A stretch of 64,000 nucleotides of DNA from Forficula auricularia (GCA_024734495.1 JALMQS010000265.1:144266-208265), one strand, 5' to 3'; positions 11,883 to 23,816 are shown, counted from the first letter of the stretch. The notes: a model not told the origin generated them from the letters alone. Translations and numbers: made by a program.

Positions 11883-12940
11883 ATGCCTTCTTCTAGAAAC
11901 GATCAAATCTCTGAGACTCAAGCTGAAAACGATCCCTTGGATATCATACCCACTGTTCAACGTGTTTCGAAGATTCCAGATAAGGACTTTAAAAGTGAAA
12001 TTGTATGGAGAAATGTAATTATAATGGGTGCTCTTCATATCGGTTCCATTTATGGCCTATACTTGTATCTCTTTAAGGTCACATGGTCCACTTTCATCTG
12101 GATCACGACAATAAAGAATCTAGGTGCATTAGGTGTTACAGCCGGCGTACATCGATTATGGACGCATCGATCTTATAAGGCAAAGCTACCTCTACGTATC
12201 ATCCTGATGATTTTTAATTCAATAGCAGGGCATAATAGTATCTATGAATGGGCCCGGGATCACCGAATGCATCATAAATATTCTGAAACCAACGCTGACC
12301 CACATAACGCCAACAGAGGGTTTTTTTCTCTCATATGGGTTGGCTTATGGTAAGAAAACACCCCGATGTCATCGCCAAAGGGAAAGATCTTGACATGAGA
12401 GATTTAGAAGAAGATGAGGTTGTCATGTTCCAGAAGAAATACTATATATGGATATGGCCTTTAGTGTGCTTTGTATTTCCCACAATTGTGCCTGTATATT
12501 TCTTTGGAGAGAACTGGCACAATGTCATTTTCGTCTGTACCTTATACAGTTATTGCGCGTCACTCCATGTCACCTGGTTAGTTAACAGTGTGGCCCACAT
12601 GAAGGGTTACAGACCCTACGACAGATACATCGGTCCTGTTGAAAATATCATCGTTTCGATACTTGCACATGGCGAAGGCTGGCACAATTACCATCACGTA
12701 TTTCCATGGGACTACAAAACATCGGAATTCGGATTCTACTGGGCAAACACCTCAGCCGGGTTTATTGACCTTTGCGCTAAATTAGGGCTTGCCTATGATT
12801 TGAAATATGCGAATCCTGAAATAGTAAAAAAGCGTGTAGGGAAAACTGGCGATGGAACTCATTACCTCTGGGGCTTGGGTGATCAAGACCTCACCAAAGA
12901 AGATTTCGACTGCACCATAAACAAAGACCATATCTCGTAA
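11883..12940 (+). CDS. Acyl-CoA desaturase 2 (intact apart from one frame break)
   Basis: ER-membrane acyl-CoA desaturase, about 352 residues if the frame is rejoined, within the usual 330-380. Frame 1 gives residues 1-148: MPSSRNDQIS, hydrophobic segments at about 42-64 and 69-88, first box HRLWTH at 90-95, second box HRMHH at 127-131 and NADPHNANRG. At T7C (12321-12328) the frame slips by one. The rest resumes as SHMGWLMVRKHPD, two further hydrophobic spans, EGWHNYHH (third box), FPWDYKTSEFGFYW, and stop 12940. All di-iron ligand boxes are present, as the family requires. It is intronless with its own TATA promoter. A real slippage mutation, a sequencing error in the T run, or recoding would each give this picture; the first two are likelier. 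Substrate and bond position cannot be read from sequence. Confidence 0.93.
12321..12328 (+). other. Frame break in desaturase 2
   Basis: Eight bases (TTTTTTTC) separate GGG from TCT CAT ATG GGT; nine would keep frame. The heptamer TTTTTTC is present but not in the zero frame, and no strong downstream stem is evident, so canonical -1 recoding is not supported. Confidence 0.85.
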
Positions 12941-13480
12941 TTTTGCTTTTTTTATTTTATTTTGTTTTCTGGTTTTTTTCTTAATATATTAAAAATAACA
13001 TTCGTAATGCCTAAAGCAATGGATTCTTGGATATGTATATAAATATATAGTTTTTGAAAAACTTTGATAAAAAGAGTTATTTTTATTAGATTACATTTTT
13101 TCCCTAATGATTTTACTGTAGAGATTAAAGAAGCCATGTTTTTTTATTTCGAAAAAATATGGGCCGGTATGTTCTTTCCTGGTTAATCTTATTTTATCCT
13201 ATGACCTATAATATATTTGCGAATTACACAGATCTGTCATGAAAAATTCGTTTGAATAATTTTTTGGGATTCTTATATATTTTTGACTGCTGAATCAGAA
13301 AATGAATGTTTTTTCCAATTCACATCATATTTTTTTCACAAAACTAGAATTAATTATGGCAAACGTATGTGTGAAGGCTCATTCTATTTTAGATTGTAAA
13401 TATAAATTTATATCAAGAAAAAATTTAAATTTTAAGGTCAAAATCCAGATTTAGGAAGAAAATATTTTTTCATTGCATAT
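12941..13480 (+). other. 3' flank of desaturase 2, then AT-rich spacer
   Basis: AAAATAACATTCGTAATGCC at 12990-13010 matches AAAATAACATCCGAAATGC after desaturase 3, so the duplication included the 3' untranslated region. No canonical AATAAA is obvious nearby. No other gene seen. Confidence 0.55.
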
Positions 13481-15000
13481 CAGAGGTGTTTTGTCTCAAG
13501 GGTCGAACTAACAAGCCCGGTAAGCGTGTTAGTACTCGGGTTCAACTCCTGACCGGATGGAGCCCTCTGGTCTGCAATGTAAAATATTTTCAATAATTTG
13601 ACCATAAAATTGAAATTCTTTTTCTTAATATGTTTGGTTAATACTATGAGTTGTATTTTCGAAAAGAATCCATCTATTTTTTCAAAAAAAGATTCTCAAA
13701 TCTTCGGGTTAATTATTTTAATAAGTTTATATATTTTCTTTAATCATATTTCCTTATTAGTTCATTGAAGAATATGTAAGGGAAAATACTAATATCATAA
13801 TTTTTGAGTATTTTATGGGGGTTTGAATGAAAAATTGAGAAAAAATTGATAATCCAACCTGTTCAAAAAAATTAAGATGTGATGTAATTTTTTTAGATAG
13901 TTTTTCTTCTTGAATTTGGGTTTAGGAATCAGAATATCATCTACTCAAAAATTCTAACAACTTTTCAAAATTTAGATTTTGTTGACCTTTTATCTTCCAA
14001 TTAGAATATTCAGAATCTCTAGAAAATAATCAGTTTTTGTCACGCCGAATGGAAAGAAAATTTTATAATTATTATTAATGCTTAGTTGGACGCAAGATCG
14101 ATATTGGTTACTCTTCTTCTTGTTTGAGAGAACGAAAATTTGCAATATACGAGATGCAGTCCAACAGGGCAGCAAGGTTAAGTTGATAGAGCGTCCGAAG
14201 GCACGTCTGGATAGTTATTATTAGTAATAATTTATATTAATTGTAAATGTAACCAAACTCTTTCTGCTATTAGACAGGTGCTGTGAATTTTTTATAATAA
14301 ATTTTAAAAGGATTTAATTCAAAATTGATTAAAATATCTCCTTTATTATCCTGAAAATATCACTACATGATAAATGTGGTGTTCGAGCTTAATATTTTTA
14401 TTAAACCCTTGCTTCTTAAAATAATCGAAATAATGAAAAATTGTTAGAATGTATCTTATATAATATAAAAAAATAAATAAACAAGATTATTTAATTATAT
14501 AAATTATCATATAATTAGAATACAGGTATGAAACACGGAAGTTGTTCTTTTTTTTGAAAAAAAATTTTCCATCCATTTTTCAAAAAGATAAGTCACTCAA
14601 ATTTTCACATTATTTAATTTAAATTTAATAACACAGTGTTTTTTAATTTAATCAAAATAAATTGAATATTTCAAAAATTTTTATATCTCATAGAGGCTTT
14701 AGATTTTAAAAAGAATATTTTTAATATATTATGGAAAATATAAAATTAACTAAGTAATATGACTACATAATTTCTCTTTAAATAATTAATTAATTATACA
14801 TTTAATGTGAACAAAATAATCAAAGAAAAAAATTTAAAGTGTCATAAAATCAATTCAATTTTTTTCTTCATTTAATTAATTCATCAATCAATCAAAATCA
14901 ACCATACAAATCAATTTGAATTCAATCGAAAGTGGTTGAAAGGAGAATTATTGGCATAATTAATAATAATATAATTGAGAGCTTTACAAGACTTGACTTT
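13481..15000. other. Gene-free AT-rich region with tRNA-like remnants
   Basis: 13500-13585 contains CGGGTTCAACTCCTGACCGG, a B-box-like tract after AGCGTGTTAGTACT. 14165-14215 contains GGTTAAGTTGATAGAGCGTC, an A-box-like tract. Both look like SINE or tRNA-pseudogene relics. The remainder is AT-rich with no supported ORF. Confidence 0.4.
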
Positions 15001-15169
15001 AAGAATAAATCAATACAATTGTATTTATAACTAATAAGCTGCCAGTTGGGTACTTTTGTCTTGCTCAAACCGTTTGCAGAATCTTTTTTTAACCGTTTCG
15101 TAAAAAATATTTTTTAAATTTTGTTTTCTTTTAGAAAAATATCGGACAAAAATTCATTGAATGAATGTT

Positions 15170-15412
15170 TTATTTTTAATAATTGACTGGCCAGAAGAGT
15201 TAGAAGTAAATCATGTGCATTAGCAAGCATCAATTGCTCAGCCAAGGTTCCTGGTAGATAATTTCGATGCAAACCATGAAAGGCGTTAAAACAAGCGGTG
15301 TCTCTTGGGGTACAAGGTGAGAAACATGAAGATCGTGTGGTCGAACCACCCATAAAACATCAAACTCAATCACATTGATAGCCCATAAATTTCCTAAAAC
15401 AGGGGCTGGCAA
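15170..15412 (-). other. Coding-like orphan fragment
   Basis: A 60-codon minus-strand stretch (GNLWAINVIEFDVLWVVRPH, LVPQETPLV) has less AT-biased composition than its surroundings and protein-like residue use. I do not recognise it. CAGGGGCTGGCAAC at 15402 resembles a hAT-type terminus, so this may be a piece of a transposon. No matching second end was located. Confidence 0.25.
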
Positions 15413-15494
15413 CTTTTTTTTTGATAAGGTCCAAATGAAACAGTAAAATTTATAGGAGGGCCATATTTATATATTTGACGCGAAATTTTTATTT

Positions 15495-15515
15495 CCCCCC
15501 CCCCCCCCCCCCCCC
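15495..15515. repeat. Poly-C tract
   Basis: About 21 consecutive C in AT-rich surroundings. Length is likely unreliable in the assembly. Confidence 0.9.
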
Positions 15516-15569
15516 GATTTTTCTTAAATTGTGGAATGTTATTCTAGACAAAAAAATAATCGACACCAG

Positions 15570-16410
15570 TGGCGGTTGGTGACTTTGCAATCAGGGATTG
15601 CTGTCCAAAAAAGTACCCTTCATTTTTTGAAATTTCATTTTATTTTCACTTTTTTGCAAATGTCATCGAATACGGAATAATTTTTGTTATTTTTCAAATT
15701 TAACATTAGATTTAAAAAAATATATATTTTAGGACCTTAACTCCGGATACAGCTTTGTGTGAGTGAGCGTAGAAGTCAGAAATTAAATCTTTTGACTTAA
15801 ACTCCACAGTCCGTGAGATGATATTCGACAATGAATCAGCCTGTCCTATAAGAAAATCTTAAATTTCTCCTAATTCTATTGCTATAAGATTAGCACTTTT
15901 AGATATTTCCGATCTTATAATTATATTGAGTTATTAGAAATGGATTAGTCCAGAGATTCTCGAAACATCTTTATTTATTCCTTTTTTTGTATTATTTCTA
16001 TTTTAATAGTTCCTCAGCGAGAACAATTTTTATTTGACTAAAACTCGTCTGGACTTGTCTTTGACATGCTTGAACTGGAGGATATACCAGGGAGGGAATT
16101 CAACCTTCTATTCGCATCCTTTTCTGAAAAATAATTCATTTTAAATGCCCTTTGAAACTATGCAACAATTTTATTTCATTTTTGAGAGCCTATATTATAC
16201 TTTTCAAAACAAAAAAATGTTTTCTATATAAATATTTGAAATAACTGATAATAATTTGAAAATTAAAAGATCCCTCTGAAATGTTGAAGTCGACCTTATA
16301 TATTTGTGAAAATTCTCTAAATGTGTAAAATTTTTAGGGATGCGCTGCATCCACAGCATCCATGGGCCGCACGCCACTGATCGAAACCTATTTTTTTTTC
16401 GCAGCCTCAT
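15570..16410. repeat. Diverged copies of the 9-kb repeat and of the inverted-repeat arm
   Basis: 15580-15705 is an inverted copy of 9070-9190. 15880-16400 follows arm A in the same order (GGATTAGTCCAGAGATTCTC, TCGTCTGGACTTGTCTTTGA, GCATCCATGGGC) but is clearly older. 16411-16910 holds no recognisable feature. Confidence 0.65.
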
Positions 16411-16913
16411 TTTTATAAGTTTGTTGAATTTTCAATTTCTAGTTTCGTTTCGTCACAATAATTCGAAAAAACTAAGATAAAAAATAAAAAATTAGTCCAA
16501 TTTGAAAATAAATATTATTTAATTTTTTTTCACATTTTCTTAGAAAAAACGAATTGAGAGCCATTTTCGGAAAAGACGGTGGCCGGGAGAGATTTCTAAT
16601 TCCGTGAAGTCACGGGGACTTTGTTATATGCCGATGTTTTTCCTTTGAAAAAGTTTTGTTGATCGTTATTTGTCCTTCGAGATGAGCTAGTCGAGTTTTA
16701 TCAAAAAAACAAAAAACAAAAACAAACTGGTCACAAATATTATGAATAGTTGATTTGGATAGACAAGTTGGCCTTCGGGAATTTGGAATGATCTGAACAT
16801 TTCCATTAAAAGAAAAATAACTTTATGATTGACTATGGCGGACAAGATTGATGGGCAAAAGAGAAAGCTAAAATCGTTATGAAATATTTTGGAAATAGGA
16901 AGCAAAATAAATA

Positions 16914-18716
16914 AATAAACTGATGTGGATATCCACATGACTTTACCACACGCCTGGCCCCGCTCTTATATTTAGTACTAGCTGCAAGGCCCGCCTTCGG
17001 CGGCCCTCTTGCTAGCCAGGGGCACGCCCCCTGGACCCCCAACCCTCGAACCCCACCCTTACCCCCAACTCCCACCCACCCCGCACCATGCCCAACCCCC
17101 GCCCCCACACCACCACCCCAACACTCCATTCCCGCACCCTAACCCATTACCCCCCCCCGCCCCAAAACCCCTCCAGCATCCCCACGCCCGCACCTTGCAC
17201 CCGTTTCCAACCCCCGCCTCCACACCACCAGCCGCACCCCACCCACCTCGGACCCCGCACCCCATCCACCCCGGACCCCGCACCGCGCCCTCCAACCCTG
17301 CGCACCACACCTCCGCCTAGCTCCCTGGACCTCACCCCCGCTATGCCCCCTGGACTCCCCCTGCACCCCGATCCTACTCCCCTCACTCCTCACCCCACCC
17401 CCCATTCCACCCCCGCACCCGTCCTCCGCACCCAGTTTTTGCATTTCTAGCCTTCTAGTGACCCACAGATTATGTATACAAAATTTGGTTGAGTTTGGCC
17501 CAAGAGAAAGAATTTTAATTTTTTAACCCCCCTACCCATTTTGGGTGGTTAGTTTTTGCATTTCTAGCTCTCTAGAGGCCCAGAGATTATGTATACAAAA
17601 TTTGGTTGAGTTTGTTCCAAGGGCAAAAATTTACAATTTTTCACCCCCCCCCCTCCCCTTTTTGGAAGGTTTTTTTGGGGAAATTTTTTTAAACAAAAGT
17701 TGTCAGAAATCACATCCCCTACAACTTTGTTTATTATAAAATTTGCTGTAAGGTTAATAGTTTAGGAGTTATTTGATAATTTTGATTCTTGCGTCCCCCA
17801 AACCCCCTTCTGGGGTCAAAATATCAAAACGTAAGTTAGAAGACATCTGATGTAAATATGAAATTTCATAATAATCCCTTCAACCGTTTTTACGTGAATC
17901 GTGAACAACTTTTCGGAAACCACTGAAACAGACAGACATACAGACAGACAGGAATTTTGTTGGGGGTGTTTTCGTTCATAACTTTGCTTGAAACGTGTGC
18001 AACCAAAATTTGGCGTGATTTGGAGCAATGTACAGACAAAACCTTAATTTTATATATATAGATTTAATAAAATCATTTATAATCATTTAGGAGGAGGGTC
18101 AAAAAATGAAAATCTAGGCCTTTGGACTAAACCCAACCAAATTATGTACCTACACATAATCAGTGGGCCCCCAGAAGCCCATATGGACGGTTAGTTTTTG
18201 CACTTATAGAGTTTGGTTCAAGAGCCTACCCCCCCCCCCCAATTTCGGTCCCAGAAAAAAAATAAAAATTTTTTTGTTATTATAACTTCATTTTATAGTA
18301 CTTACGATATGTTTCATTTTTCAAATCTCATAATTTTTATTTTGGAACTCCCCCTCCTTAATTTTGGCTCCAATTTCAAGCAAAATATAATCAGCTCTTA
18401 ATCTCAACGCATCAAAACAACATGTGAAATTTCGTTTTGATATTCACTAGTTTTTTAGCTAGTGCGTCCACAAAAATTTGATAACGCATGTACTAACTAA
18501 CGTCGTAACAGACATTTTGGCAAAACAATAATTATCTGGAAAAATATAAGTTTTTCGATGTTCACTTATTTGCTCTTTTTTGTAGACCGAAATGCCATGG
18601 ATGCGCCCAATTTTTTTAATCAAAATAGTTTAAGCCGTTTTTGAGATTTTTCGAAAAAAACACTTTTTTCATGCACGTTTACAATACTTGAGCATACCCT
18701 GTATGGTATAAAGTAA
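16914..18716 (-). mobile_element. T element copy 2, interrupted by a Helitron
   Basis: Left part (TGATGTGGATATCCACATGACTTTACCA) and right part from 18063 to TACCCTGTATGGTATAAAGTA match T copy 5 (51004-51718) when the intervening 1,085 bp are removed. The junction reads TTTAGTA/TTTAATAAAAT, against TTTAATATTTAACAAAAT in copy 5. Confidence 0.8.
16978..18062 (-). mobile_element. Non-autonomous Helitron 1
   Basis: On the minus strand it begins TCTATATATATAAAATTAAG and ends with a GC hairpin (GGCCGCC GAA GGCGGGCC), TTGCAG, CTAG. It is flanked by A and T, the Helitron insertion rule, with no target duplication. A paralogous empty site is supplied by T copy 5. The interior has a strongly G-rich (minus strand) block at 17009-17440 and copies of the ~75-bp module found in T elements. 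No Rep/helicase ORF, so it was mobilised in trans. Confidence 0.85.
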
Positions 18717-19020
18717 AAACACTATTATCATGCATGATTACAATTTACTGCACCTAGTATGGTAAAGTAAATAAATGTGAAAGTAAAAATTGTGTTTTTT
18801 GAAAGTTCTAACGATATATTAAAGATGAAATTTTCACCAAAATATTATCTTTGCATTACAAAGAATTTAAAGGCTTTAATCTCAGATACCGTTAGATATG
18901 TTTTATTTCATCCCAGAAGGAATTGATCGTTTTTTTCGCTGTACATATATCTTTGGTAAGTCCTCTTCCCACGCTTCCAGCGATCTCCAACTACACTAAA
19001 TTATTTTTCATACATATTTT
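18717..19020. other. Spacer between T elements
   Basis: Starts with a partial T end (ACCTAGTATGGTAAAGTA near 18760), followed by AT-rich sequence. No gene seen. Confidence 0.5.
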
Positions 19021-19660
19021 TTACTTTACCATACAGGGTATGGTCAAGTATTGTAATCGTGCATGAAAAAAGTGGATTTTTTTTCCTTCTTTTTTTCGAA
19101 ATATTTCAAAAATGACTGAAACTATTTTGATTTAAAAAATTGAGCAAAACCATGGCATTTCGCTCTACAAAAAAGCTTTAATAAATGAACATCGAAAAAA
19201 TTATATTTTTCCAGATAATAATTTTTTGTCAAAATGTCTGTTAGTATGTGCGTTACCAAATTTTTGTGGACGAGCTAGCTCAAAAACTAGTGTGAATATC
19301 GAAACCAAATTTCACACTTAGTTTTGGTCCAAAAATCTAGGCTATTTGACCAAACTCAACCAAATTTTGTATACATAATCAGTGAGACCCCAGAAGTCTA
19401 AAAATGCAAAAAACTAACCCCACCAAATTGAGGAGGGGGGGGGGGATCAAAAATGAAAATCTTGGCCATTTTACCAAACTCAACCAAATTTTGTATACAT
19501 AATTAGTGGGTCCCCAGAAGTCTAAAAATGCAAAAACTAACCCCCCTCCCCTAAATGATTATAAATAATTTTATTAAATATTAAATATAAGTGAGGGGCC
19601 AGGTTGTATGGTAAAGTCAAGTGGATGGCCACATCAGAACACGTCAGCTTTTTTCTTCCT
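19021..19660 (+). mobile_element. T element copy 3
   Basis: TTACTTTACCATACAGGGTA to CACATCAGAACACGTCAGC, with two internal module units and a G10 run. A broken T start (TACCATACAGGTTATGGTCA) follows at 19685-19715. Confidence 0.8.
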
Positions 19661-19727
19661 ATTATGTTGGAGAGATTACTTCTACCATACAGGTTATGGT
19701 CAAGTATTGTTTAATATTAAACTTTTT

Positions 19728-20157
19728 CACAAAAGAAACAAAGAGATAGTCTTCGCTTGATGAATAAACATATACACATATATATCAAGATGATATATCT
19801 GTATATATATATTATTTATTTGTTTGAGACTATAGCTTCGAAGACTTGGTCTTCATCATCAGTCTTTCTTCAATTATAAATGTTTTTCATGGAGTCAATA
19901 TCATATGGATACTGAAAACTTGGTGTTCCTTCGTCACTGGAAAGCTAGCAACTAAACCATGTTTTCAGTATCCATATGATATTGACTCCATGAAAAACAT
20001 TTATAATTGAAGAAAGACTGATGATGAAGACCAAGTCTTCGAAACTATAGTCTCAAACAAATAAATAATATATATATACAGATATATCATCTTGATATAT
20101 ATGTGTATATGTTTATTTGCATCAAGCAGAAGACAATCTCTTTGTTTCTCTTTGTGA
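19728..20157. mobile_element. Palindromic P element
   Basis: Arms 19728-19920 and 19961-20157 are almost perfect reverse complements with a 40-bp loop. Each arm carries the P signature: GACTGATGATGAAG, then GTCTTCGAAACTATAGTC (right arm), and TGCATCAAGCAGA near the outer end. It has no ORF. Penelope-like origin is inferred from the CTGANGA...GAAAC end motif and inverted arrangement. Confidence 0.65.
20018..20052 (+). ncRNA. Hammerhead-like core in a P element
   Basis: CTGATGA (20018-20024), one unpaired T, a 6-bp helix GAAGAC/GTCTTC with a CAA loop, GAAAC, TATA and GTC (20050-20052). This is the order of a type I hammerhead. The flanking helix I is only about 2 bp and the extra T departs from consensus, so activity is uncertain. 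The mirror copy in the left arm has GAAG instead of GAAA. Confidence 0.35.
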
Positions 20158-20269
20158 ATCAACAACTTCTGCTACTCTCGGCAAAACAAAACTTTTCAAT
20201 TAAATTTTTTCTCTCATGCCAAGATAAAAAAGCTTTTTACATCTAATAATAATTTAATAATAATTAATC

Positions 20270-20620
20270 GGTACGCCACGGAGACGAGTGTAGGCTGCCT
20301 TTCGGGCGAGCCTATTATTGAATTCACCCCATAATTTTCAAATTTTTTTCTCATGTGTGGAAAAATGTATGGAACGTGGAGAAAAATTGTTTACAACCAT
20401 GATTTTTTCTGTCTGTATGTCTCTTCTTAGATAGTTGGTTCTTGTGGTAAATTGTTTGTGATTTCAATGCGGAGAACTGATTAAATTTTGGGATTTATAG
20501 CTCTTACAATTAAAAAAATGTAAAATTTTTCACTAATCATTATTTTTTGAATAATTTTTTTTTGAGATTTTAATCCGTTTTTATACTAAATAATAATAAT
20601 CATTCAAAAATCTGTGTTTT
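20270..20620 (+). repeat. Dispersed repeat shared with 52965-53160
   Basis: CGAGCCTATTATTGAATTCA, GGAACGTGGAGAAAAA and GTTCTTGTGGTAAA recur in the same order at 52975-53155. Its GC-rich head (GGCTGCCTTTCGGGCGAGCC) is a potential hairpin. Family unknown. Confidence 0.5.
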
Positions 20621-20699
20621 GAATTACTATCCTTTTTTTTAATTGACTTGAGTTTTTGATAAAGCTATATGGTAAATATGTATTAAATGAGACAATAAA

Positions 20700-20875
20700 A
20701 GATTTAATTTATTAATAACGAGACTATAGTTTCGAGGGCTTTGATTCTTTGAACATATCAATTCCTGTGAATCATAAAAAATATAAATAAAAAAATTATT
20801 TTGTTCAGCAGAACATACACTCTTTTATTGTCTCCTTTAATTTATAAAAATTCTGCTCCTCTATAAATATGTATA
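20700..20875. repeat. P element fragment
   Basis: GAGACTATAGTTTCGAGGGC, CAGCAGAACATACACTC and TTTTATTGTCTCC match the P copies at 31085-31372 and 54765-54990. Confidence 0.5.
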
Positions 20876-22043
20876 TGTTTATTTGCATCAAGCAGAGAAC
20901 AACCTCATAGATATCCCTTTATGGAATATTTTTTATTTTATATATAAGAAAAAAATCACTCATATTATAACTAAAAATCAAAAGTCATGTTATAATAATT
21001 ATTCCAAAAATATAAATTCTTACCTTTTGATAATAGACCTTCCCACATAAATGTGTAATAGAAAATGTAATGAATTTCCGCTTTTGATTTCCATCATAAA
21101 CAACAATAATAGGAGCCCTTACATCTTGGAAGGAGAAAAATCTTACATTAAAAAATTATTATTATTATTATATTTGGAAGTAATGCGTAGGTCTTTGTAA
21201 TGAAAATTTTGGTTTTTGTATACAAAAAGAAAAATTTTCATAAAGGGAAAACTATCTCTGAGTATTGAATTCAGTACTGAAAAGAATGTCGTGTAGAACC
21301 AGAATAAGAAAAAGATTTTAAAATTACTTTTATTTTTATTTATTTATTGATTCATTTATTTGATACAAATCCTATGGAAGTTCACTTGAAACTGATCATA
21401 CAAAATTTGAATAATGTTATTTATACGTTATTCGAAAAATCGTGTTTACTGAGGAGGTGGACAACCTCAGAGGACTTTTTCCCCCACTACACGACTTTCA
21501 TTCTGTTTTTATTATCAGTATAGATGCTGCGCATATGGGCGAATTCAGGAATGCCGGTAAAATGTGAATCGAGTTCGCAAAACAAGGATTCTATATCTAT
21601 AGTATATTACTATCTTAATGATCTGTCATTCCGAGAATTCAATAGTTTGGCCCGGCTAAAGGCAGCAGAAAAATGATTATATCTTCCAAAATACTTGAGA
21701 TATCAAATTTGTTCTTATTCGAGGCTAATTAGAAAAAAACGAGCTAATATTAGGAATTTTTTCAGAATTTTAATTTAATTACTTGAATGATATTGGGATG
21801 CTACAAATATCATCAAAAAATGGCCAATTAGAGGCTCTCTTCTTTAAAGTGAAATGAATTTAAAATCAAACTTTAGGAGGTCTTTGCTTTTACAGATATA
21901 TATAATGAAAAAACATTTTTGCACCACACGAAAAATTTGATATTTCCCAAAATAATCATTCGACTAAAATTTTTTATTTGATTTTTATTTTCGAGGAAAG
22001 TGAATACATATAACTTGTAAATTTCAAGGTTGTATCTTATTCG
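20876..22043. other. AT-rich region without a gene
   Basis: Contains a short TGTTTATTTGCATCAAGCAGAG P-end fragment at 20878-20900. Otherwise I see no conserved ORF, RNA or terminal repeats. Confidence 0.5.
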
Positions 22044-22059
22044 AAAGTTTATAATGTGA

Positions 22060-22445
22060 ATTAAGGAAAACTTTTTTGTGTGATTTTTTTATTATTCAAC
22101 CAATGTTTCGTCGACTTTTGCCAACTTCTCCAGGGCTTCTAATAGTTATATCACACATTAGTCTATAAAGTACATTATTTTCTTTTATCTCCGTTACCGA
22201 TGAAGTTTATCTAATATAATTGTTAGTAAAAAAGAAAAAAGAAAAATTGTTTATGTGTATGTGTCATATTTTTTGATGTTCAATTTACTGATGGTCTTCA
22301 TTGGTAAAGGAGATAAAAGAAAATAATGTACTTTAGACTAATGTGTGATGTAACTATTTGAAGTCCTGAAGAAGTCGACAAAGTCGACGAAACGTTGGTT
22401 GAAAAATAAAAAAGTTGTCCTTAATTCCCATTATAAACTTTCGAA
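22060..22445. mobile_element. Palindromic P element
   Basis: Arms 22060-22205 and 22298-22445 are inverted (AGTACATTATTTTCTTTTAT, AACCAACGTTTCGTCGAC-type ends). On the plus strand CTGAAGA-A-GTCGAC-AAA-GTCGAC-GAAAC-GTT at 22372-22408 has a perfect 6-bp helix II. Confidence 0.6.
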
Positions 22446-22489
22446 TTAATACACATTATGAACGGAAATGATGATATTTACATTTAATA

Positions 22490-22740
22490 TTTAACATTTT
22501 ACGTTTTGTCTTTTGATGGAAATCTATGATCATGTTATTTGTAAATGAACATACATTTCTATTTTTTTCTTTTTTCGTGTTTGTTAATTGTTAATTTCTT
22601 TTAATTGATCTGTAATTATTTTTATTAATTTCTATAGTTAATTTGTATTGATGTTTTGTTGACCTAGCCACCGAGGACTTGTGCCTCTAAGCAGGTCCGA
22701 GTAATAAATATTTATTTATTTATTTATTTATTTATTTATA
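22490..22740 (+). mobile_element. LINE 3' end
   Basis: The tail CCACCGAGGACTTGTGCCTC, TAAGCAGG, AATAAATA then (TTTA)n has the look of a non-LTR element 3' end with a polyadenylation signal and simple tail. The same sequence occurs inverted at 32938-33064 and 39058-39170. Confidence 0.55.
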
Positions 22741-23690
22741 ATAGCTGTATCTTAATATATTTAGTTTACGAGCTTCAATGCTCTGACACACGGACAAACA
22801 GACAGACGTTGTAACGGCACTAATAGGGTTCTGTTTTACTTTTTAAACGGAACTGACTGTCAGTTCTTAAGTTATTGTGGGTTTTAGAATTCAGACACAG
22901 AGATACAAAGAATAGAAACACAGAAAAAAATCATGGTTCAAAATGATTTTTCTTTACGTTTTAGACACTTATATACATATTATTCTTTGATATATTAATG
23001 AGAAAGTTATAAATTTATTTAACTTCATTATTTCAAGTTAGAAATATATAAATTCAGATATTATTTTGACTTAATATTTGACAAAAATCACATGCTTTCG
23101 ATTCGCTATCGAATCAAATACAGGAAACTTATAATTTATATACATACCCAAAAAGAAATTTTGAGTGAATTAAATATTAAGGGCCTCTGCAGTCCGGGCG
23201 GCCCTAGTAATTTTATAATAGTTATTCTTTCTGAAATAAATTTATCGTCTGTTGATAAACGGTCAATTCAAAACGCTAAATTTTGTTTATTTTAGGAAGG
23301 AAGATGCCGGGGGGCATGTGGCCCCCTCCATGCTAATGCCCATGGCGCCGTGCCTTCCCCCTACAGTGTAATTTTCAAACCAATTTAATAAAAATTTACA
23401 ATATATTTTTCATTCATTCTTTCATTAAAATAAATAAATAAAATAATTTTCCTTTTTATTACTACTGATATGATTCTCTATTTCGTTAAATAATTGTATT
23501 TTTAATGTTGCTCCAGTATTTTTGTTTATGCTAAAGAAAAATAAGAGAAGAATTTATCCGGTGGAAGTGGATTTTTTGAAGGGTAGAAGGGGAATTTATC
23601 ACCTTTCGAGCTGGGTCATTTTCTCTTTCGCGCCGATAACTAAAGTGGAAGTAAGTAACATGAGTAATCGTGATTTTTCGAATAAGAAAT
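22741..23690. other. Gene-free flank of desaturase 3
   Basis: ACAGACAGACGTTGTAACGG and GGGTTCTGTTTTACTTTTTA near 22800-22850 look like repeat debris. 23190-23365 is a GC-rich insert (GCATGTGGCCCCCTCCATGC). Remaining sequence is AT-rich. A 67-codon ORF at 23092-23295 is not supported. Confidence 0.45.
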
Positions 23691-23762
23691 AAATGAGGAG
23701 AGGAAAAGGCGTTGACCCTTCACGTGTGTCGGGCATATTATTAGTAAACATTCATTCTGACT

Positions 23763-23770
23763 ATATAAGC
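23763..23770 (+). promoter_or_regulatory. TATA box of desaturase 3
   Basis: TATATAAGCA about 52 bases before ATG 23817, preceded by the AAATGAGGAGAGGAA block also seen upstream of desaturase 2. Inferred promoter. Confidence 0.75.
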
Positions 23771-23816
23771 AGCCCCTCGTATTATTTAGGTTAGTAAAGT
23801 TTATCTCTTGAACGAA

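Noticed and set aside
12321..12328. Programmed -1 frameshifting in the desaturases
   Set aside because: The TTTTTTC heptamer is not in the zero frame, no stimulatory stem is apparent, and gene 3 needs the opposite shift.
11883..12940. Independent retrocopies as the origin of the intronless desaturases
   Set aside because: Promoter and 3' flank are shared and there are no poly-A tails or target duplications.
17009..17450. Proline-rich and glycine-rich ORFs on both strands (also 43776-44173)
   Set aside because: Open in several frames only because the Helitron G-rich block lacks stop codons.
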